In this document: in pieces, positions 20,777 to 23,890 of the stretch
Layout of the letters: each line of letters begins with the position of its first letter
Numbering within the stretch: the stretch's first letter is position 1
Assembly (NCBI GenBank): GCA_029288535.1
Contig: JARIGY010000037.1
Coordinates: 1 to 23,890, forward strand
Reading direction: 5' to 3'
Origin: Candidatus Tayloriibacteriota bacterium
GTDB lineage: Bacteria > Patescibacteriota > Minisyncoccia > Phycocordibacterales > JAKAEA01
Length of the DNA stretch: 23,890 nucleotides
Program-made: the position numbers and the translations under genes
Notes under the pieces: generated by a model
Seen by the model: only the letters and a program-made list of their open reading frames with translations
Told to the model about the DNA's origin: nothing
Databases searched by the model: none

Positions 20777-21490
20777 ATGAAAATAGAACAACTTGATGCT
20801 CCTTACGAACATGATCATGTCGACGATGAAAATATAGGCTTGAGTGATTTATATCATAATAGCGATACGGGTTTTGACATGGAACTTAACAAGGACCTGA
20901 CCGCAGCCACTAGACCAAAAATTGAGACTGGTCCTATTCGTCAGCAAAGGCAGCATCAGGTGTCACATAAAAAAATAGGCGATATTATGAATCGTGCCGT
21001 TGATGCAGGCAAGCCCCGTATCCCTGAAATGCAGCCGGTTATTGCAGAAGTTCCGGTTAAAACGGAAGACTATAAAACAACAATCGAAAAAGCAAAAGCG
21101 ATAGCTGCGGATAATGATATGAATACTATTCCGGAGTCAGGATTAATGAGCTTGAATGAGCTTCAGGATTATCTTTCGACTGCAAACGACCCGGGAGAAT
21201 TGCAGGCAAATCTGGAAACCCGCCAGGTGGCTTTGGCTGAATATCAAGCGGTCTACGCCAAGCAGATGAACAAAGAAAACCTCCGTGGACGGGAAATCAA
21301 AAAATTGATGGATGAGCAGGCGCAGGCGGTTATTCTTATCGAGTTGCGCCTTAAGGATTTAATGAAAAGCAGTCCGATCGGAAATGTTGTCGATAAACCT
21401 ATCGATAGGCCAGCGATCATGCTTAAACCGGAAAAGAAAGGATTTTGGGCTCGTGCAAAAGGTTTTTTTGGTTTCGGTTCAAAAAAATAA
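20777..21490 (+). CDS. Soluble hypothetical protein with coiled-coil region
   Basis: This 237-residue protein is of unknown function. The N-terminal half is polar and probably disordered, with acidic clusters (EHDHVDDENIG). The middle (about 105-200) is helical and charged, rich in Gln, Glu and Lys, and could form a coiled coil. The C-terminus ends in an aromatic, basic segment, FWARAKGFFGFGSKK, which could touch a membrane or a partner. No signal peptide or transmembrane helix is seen. Base composition is noticeably more AT-rich than the tRNA synthetase and gyrB genes, especially at third positions, which may point to relaxed constraint or separate origin. A 111-residue gene follows after 22 bases. 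Confidence 0.65.
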   Translation: MKIEQLDAPYEHDHVDDENIGLSDLYHNSDTGFDMELNKDLTAATRPKIETGPIRQQRQHQVSHKKIGDIMNRAVDAGKPRIPEMQPVIAEVPVKTEDYKTTIEKAKAIAADNDMNTIPESGLMSLNELQDYLSTANDPGELQANLETRQVALAEYQAVYAKQMNKENLRGREIKKLMDEQAQAVILIELRLKDLMKSSPIGNVVDKPIDRPAIMLKPEKKGFWARAKGFFGFGSKK

Positions 21491-21491
21491 A

Positions 21492-21502
21492 TAAGATACA
21501 AT
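21492..21502 (+). promoter_or_regulatory. Possible -10 box of the 21513 gene
   Basis: TACAAT (21497-21502) ends ten bases before the ATG at 21513, the same distance seen at gyrB. It sits in the string TAAGATACAATA, which is repeated exactly at 17371-17382, also just after a stop codon. Confidence 0.35.
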
Positions 21503-21512
21503 ACTTACGCAT

Positions 21513-21848
21513 ATGCAAACAGAAAAAGAGCGCGCTGAGCCGGCTATTCCTGCATCAGTAACTGCTGCGGGTGTGAGATATGAAGCCGTTCCTTGGGCAA
21601 AAGGCCGGGGATTGGGCCAAAATGGCGGCTATATTTCTGCGGTTGATGCCGCGACAGGAAAAGAGCTCTGGACACTCAAGGTCTATGAGGTGATTTATAA
21701 TGACGAAATGGAGGAAGACAAGCAGGATGTGTTCATTGCCAAGCTTGTACTTTCAGCCGATGGAAAAACGCTTCGGGTTGAAAACGAGCGCGGCGGGGTT
21801 TTTGAAGTCGATCTTCAAACCAAAGCAGTAACCCGAGCAGATAAATAA
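21513..21848 (+). CDS. Small beta-rich protein with a PQQ-like repeat motif
   Basis: This 111-residue protein is soluble, with no signal peptide. The segment GGYISAVDAATGKELWTLKVY resembles one blade of a PQQ-type beta-propeller repeat (AVDAATGKELW), and LVLSADGKTLRVENERGGVFEVDLQTKAV supplies further strands. One blade alone cannot make a propeller, so it must fold as a small beta domain or oligomerise. I recall similar stand-alone short proteins in other bacteria but cannot name the family. It ends 9 bases before the convergent dnaE stop. Function is unknown. Confidence 0.65.
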   Translation: MQTEKERAEPAIPASVTAAGVRYEAVPWAKGRGLGQNGGYISAVDAATGKELWTLKVYEVIYNDEMEEDKQDVFIAKLVLSADGKTLRVENERGGVFEVDLQTKAVTRADK

Positions 21849-21857
21849 TTTTTGCTT

Positions 21858-23890
21858 TTACAGCGTCTTAGCCTTGTCGATAATAATGGAAGGTATGCCG
21901 TTGCGCGCCGAGAGCCGGCCTTTGATGGCGATGCAGGCATCGGGCATGAAGTGCTGCTCGAGATCTTTTAATATTTTTGGAAAGACGACGGCTTCGATGG
22001 AACCTGTCGTGTCGGCGATTTTTACGAAGAGCATTTTGTCGCCTTTCTTGGTAAGGATCGGCTTTGATTCTTCGACGACGCCATAGGCGACGGCCATCAT
22101 TCCTTCTTTCAGCGTTTCCTTCAGTTCTTTGATGGTCATGTCGCGCTTGCCGAGCTTGTCGGCGTAGGTGTCGAGCGGATGGCCGGAAACATAGAGTCCG
22201 AGCAATTCCTTTTCCCAGGCAAGCTTGTCGCGCATGATCGCCGGCGGCGCTTCGCGAAGGCGCAGAGTGGGAACGCTCGACGTGTCGGCCATCAGGCCGA
22301 AAAGCGAATCCTGTTCGTGCACGTCGGTAGATTCCTTATTGTATTTCAAAAGATCGTCGAGGTTTTCGAGCATCTGGCCGCGTTCGCCGAGCAGATCCAT
22401 CGCTCCGCATTTGGTGAGCGATTCGAGCGATTTTTTATTCAGGTTCCTGTCTTTGATCCTGTGCAGGAAATCGAGCAGGCTTTTGAACGGTCCGCCGCGT
22501 GTGCGCTCGGCGATGATCGCCGTGCCGATGCCTTCGCCGAAGTTCTTGATCGTCGTCAAACCGAAACGGATCGCGTCGCGGGTTTGCCCCTCTTGTTCAT
22601 AGGGGTCGGACGAAGTCCGGGGGAGATTCTTCACCACCGTAAACCCCTCGAAACTTTCATTGATATCCGGCGGCAGCACGGGTATCTTCATGCGCTTGCA
22701 CTCGGCGATGATTTCCGCCACTTTTTCGGTGTCGCCCGATTCGGCCGAAAGCACCGCGCTCATGTAGATAGCGGGGTAATTGGCTTTCATGTACGCGGTC
22801 TGGTACGCGACTTTGCCGTAGCTCGCGGCATGGGCTTTGTTGAATCCGTAGGCGGCAAACGGTTCGATCTGCTTCCAGAGAAGTTCGGCCTTTTTCTCGT
22901 CGAGGCCATGCTTGATGAAGCCGTCGTGGAGCTTGGCTTTTTGCGCTTCCATTTCCGCCGGGATTTTTTTGCCCATGGCTTTGCGCAGTTTGTCGGCCTC
23001 GAGCCACGAGTAGCCGGCGAGGTGGATGGCGGTGAGCATCACGTCGTCCTGGTAGGTGATGACACCATACGATTGATCGAGAATTTCCTTGAGCCGCGGG
23101 TCGGTATACTGCACGAGATGCGGGTTGTGCTTGCGCTCGATGTAGGTCGGGATCATTTCCATCGGGCCCGGTCGGTACAGCGCCACCATGGCGTTGATGT
23201 CGTGAATGCTCGACGGTTTGAGCTCTTTCAAAAAGCGCGTCATACCCGAGCCGTTGAGCTGGAAGAGTCCGACCGTCTCGCCGCGGGCCAGCATGCGGAA
23301 TGTTTTCGGGTCGTCGAGCGGGATGTTTTCGATATCGACGTCGACATGCTCGATCTGTTTTACCAGGATAACCGCGTCGGCAAGAATGGACAGGTTGCGG
23401 ATTCCGAGAAAGTCGAATTTGAGAAGGCCGACGCCGTCCTCGCCGACGCCGTGCATGTCGTATTGGGTGATGAGCTTGTTGCCTTCTTTCGAGTCGTACT
23501 GCAGAGGCACATGCTCGGTCAATGCGTCGGGAGAAATGACAACGCCGGCGGCATGCACCGAGATGTGCCGGGCGCAGCCTTCGATCTTTTTTGCTAAATC
23601 TATTATTTCTTTCACTTCAGGCTCTTTGGCGTACATTGTTGCGAGCTCCGGCACTTCCTCGAGCGCCCGGTCTATCGTCATGGCAAAACCCTGCGAGCCC
23701 ATCGGGATAAGTTTCGAGATCCGGTCGCCGGTGGTGTATGGGTAGCCCAACGCCCGGGAGACGTCGCGCACCGCGCCTTTTGCTGCCATAGTACCGAAGG
23801 TGCCGATCTGGGCGACTTTGTCTATGCCGTATTTTTCGCGCGCATACTGGATCATCTCGTCGCGGCGGTTGTCGGCGTAGTCCATGTCGA
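21858..23890 (-). CDS. dnaE: DNA polymerase III alpha subunit, C-terminal part
   Basis: This is the replicative polymerase. The frame is open to the right edge, so the PHP domain and the first part of the palm are outside the window. About 677 residues remain, beginning with DMDYADNRRDEMIQY, which contains the catalytic Asp pair. The third palm Asp is in LKFDFLGIRNLSIL. The fingers and beta-binding region show YQDDVMLTAIHLAGY and GFNKAHAASYGKVAYQTAYMKA, then tandem HhH motifs. An OB-fold domain (MAVAYGVVEESKPIL...) ends the protein, so the tau-binding tail of long DnaE forms is absent. An unusual segment, LPRTSSDPYEQEGQTRD, is inserted before AIRFGLTTIKN and is encoded by palindromic DNA (next entry). 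Confidence 0.95.
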   Translation of the reverse strand, partial: DMDYADNRRDEMIQYAREKYGIDKVAQIGTFGTMAAKGAVRDVSRALGYPYTTGDRISKLIPMGSQGFAMTIDRALEEVPELATMYAKEPEVKEIIDLAKKIEGCARHISVHAAGVVISPDALTEHVPLQYDSKEGNKLITQYDMHGVGEDGVGLLKFDFLGIRNLSILADAVILVKQIEHVDVDIENIPLDDPKTFRMLARGETVGLFQLNGSGMTRFLKELKPSSIHDINAMVALYRPGPMEMIPTYIERKHNPHLVQYTDPRLKEILDQSYGVITYQDDVMLTAIHLAGYSWLEADKLRKAMGKKIPAEMEAQKAKLHDGFIKHGLDEKKAELLWKQIEPFAAYGFNKAHAASYGKVAYQTAYMKANYPAIYMSAVLSAESGDTEKVAEIIAECKRMKIPVLPPDINESFEGFTVVKNLPRTSSDPYEQEGQTRDAIRFGLTTIKNFGEGIGTAIIAERTRGGPFKSLLDFLHRIKDRNLNKKSLESLTKCGAMDLLGERGQMLENLDDLLKYNKESTDVHEQDSLFGLMADTSSVPTLRLREAPPAIMRDKLAWEKELLGLYVSGHPLDTYADKLGKRDMTIKELKETLKEGMMAVAYGVVEESKPILTKKGDKMLFVKIADTTGSIEAVVFPKILKDLEQHFMPDACIAIKGRLSARNGIPSIIIDKAKTL
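22585..22625 (-). repeat. Small palindromic element inserted in dnaE
   Basis: Two adjacent hairpins lie here: CCCCT-9-AGGGG (22587-22605) and CGGAC-GAA-GTCCG (22607-22619). The coding strand reads through them in frame as about twelve residues, RTSSDPYEQEGQ, at a site where DnaE proteins usually pass directly from FTVV to AIRFGL. This fits a mobile palindromic element that has been fixed in a tolerant loop. No other copy was found in the window. Confidence 0.5.

Noticed and set aside
22179..23597. A 472-codon open frame on the plus strand opposite dnaE
   Set aside because: Antisense shadow of dnaE, with His/Arg/Phe/Val-rich translation typical of reverse-frame reading of a GC-biased gene.

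Overview
The window looks like a chromosomal segment of a Patescibacteria/CPR bacterium, probably from the Parcubacteria side, with roughly balanced base composition. This is an inference from pared-down housekeeping enzymes (a PheS without its N-terminal arm, a PheT without its tRNA-binding OB domain, a ThrRS without TGS), short intergenic gaps, many genes without a Shine-Dalgarno sequence whose -10 box lies only 7-10 nt before the start codon, and membrane-anchored surface proteins with a sortase. No mobile element, integrase or CRISPR array was seen. Coding appears to use the standard code with TGA as stop.

Layout. 2-1880 (+): the end of tsf, a small membrane protein, tRNA-Thr(UGU) and a membrane-anchored PIG-L/LmbE deacetylase whose ATG overlaps the tRNA CCA end. 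1870-5212 (-): a three-gene operon in the order processive GT2 glycosyltransferase, anchored thioredoxin-like CPDC protein, GT39-type membrane glycosyltransferase. With the convergent deacetylase this resembles a cell-surface glycan module. 5255-7915 (+): pheS-pheT. 7916-8248: a gene-poor stretch that nevertheless holds a consensus minus-strand promoter, two small ORFs and a bidirectional terminator. 8249-10914 (+): a P-loop nucleotide-kinase-like protein and gyrB. 10988-11599 (-): an unknown two-helix membrane protein.

Cell-surface locus, 11730-18922. A membrane-anchored Ig/CARDB protein (-) is divergent from a sortase (+). The sortase is followed by a 1067-residue modular surface protein driven by a TTGACA-16-TATAAT promoter, then by two smaller secreted paralogues. 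All three share an N-terminal fibronectin-III-like module. A four-cysteine domain of about 135 residues that I do not recognise occurs twice in the large protein and once in the next one. The large protein has a VPYTG sortase-like motif and a transmembrane helix, but then continues for about 285 residues on the predicted cytoplasmic side. This is the most unusual architecture in the window.

18926-20692 (-) is thrS. 20777-21848 (+) holds two small proteins of unknown function. 21858 to the right edge (-) is the C-terminal part of dnaE, cut at its catalytic Asp motif. Small palindromic elements appear to have inserted in frame into both pheS and dnaE.
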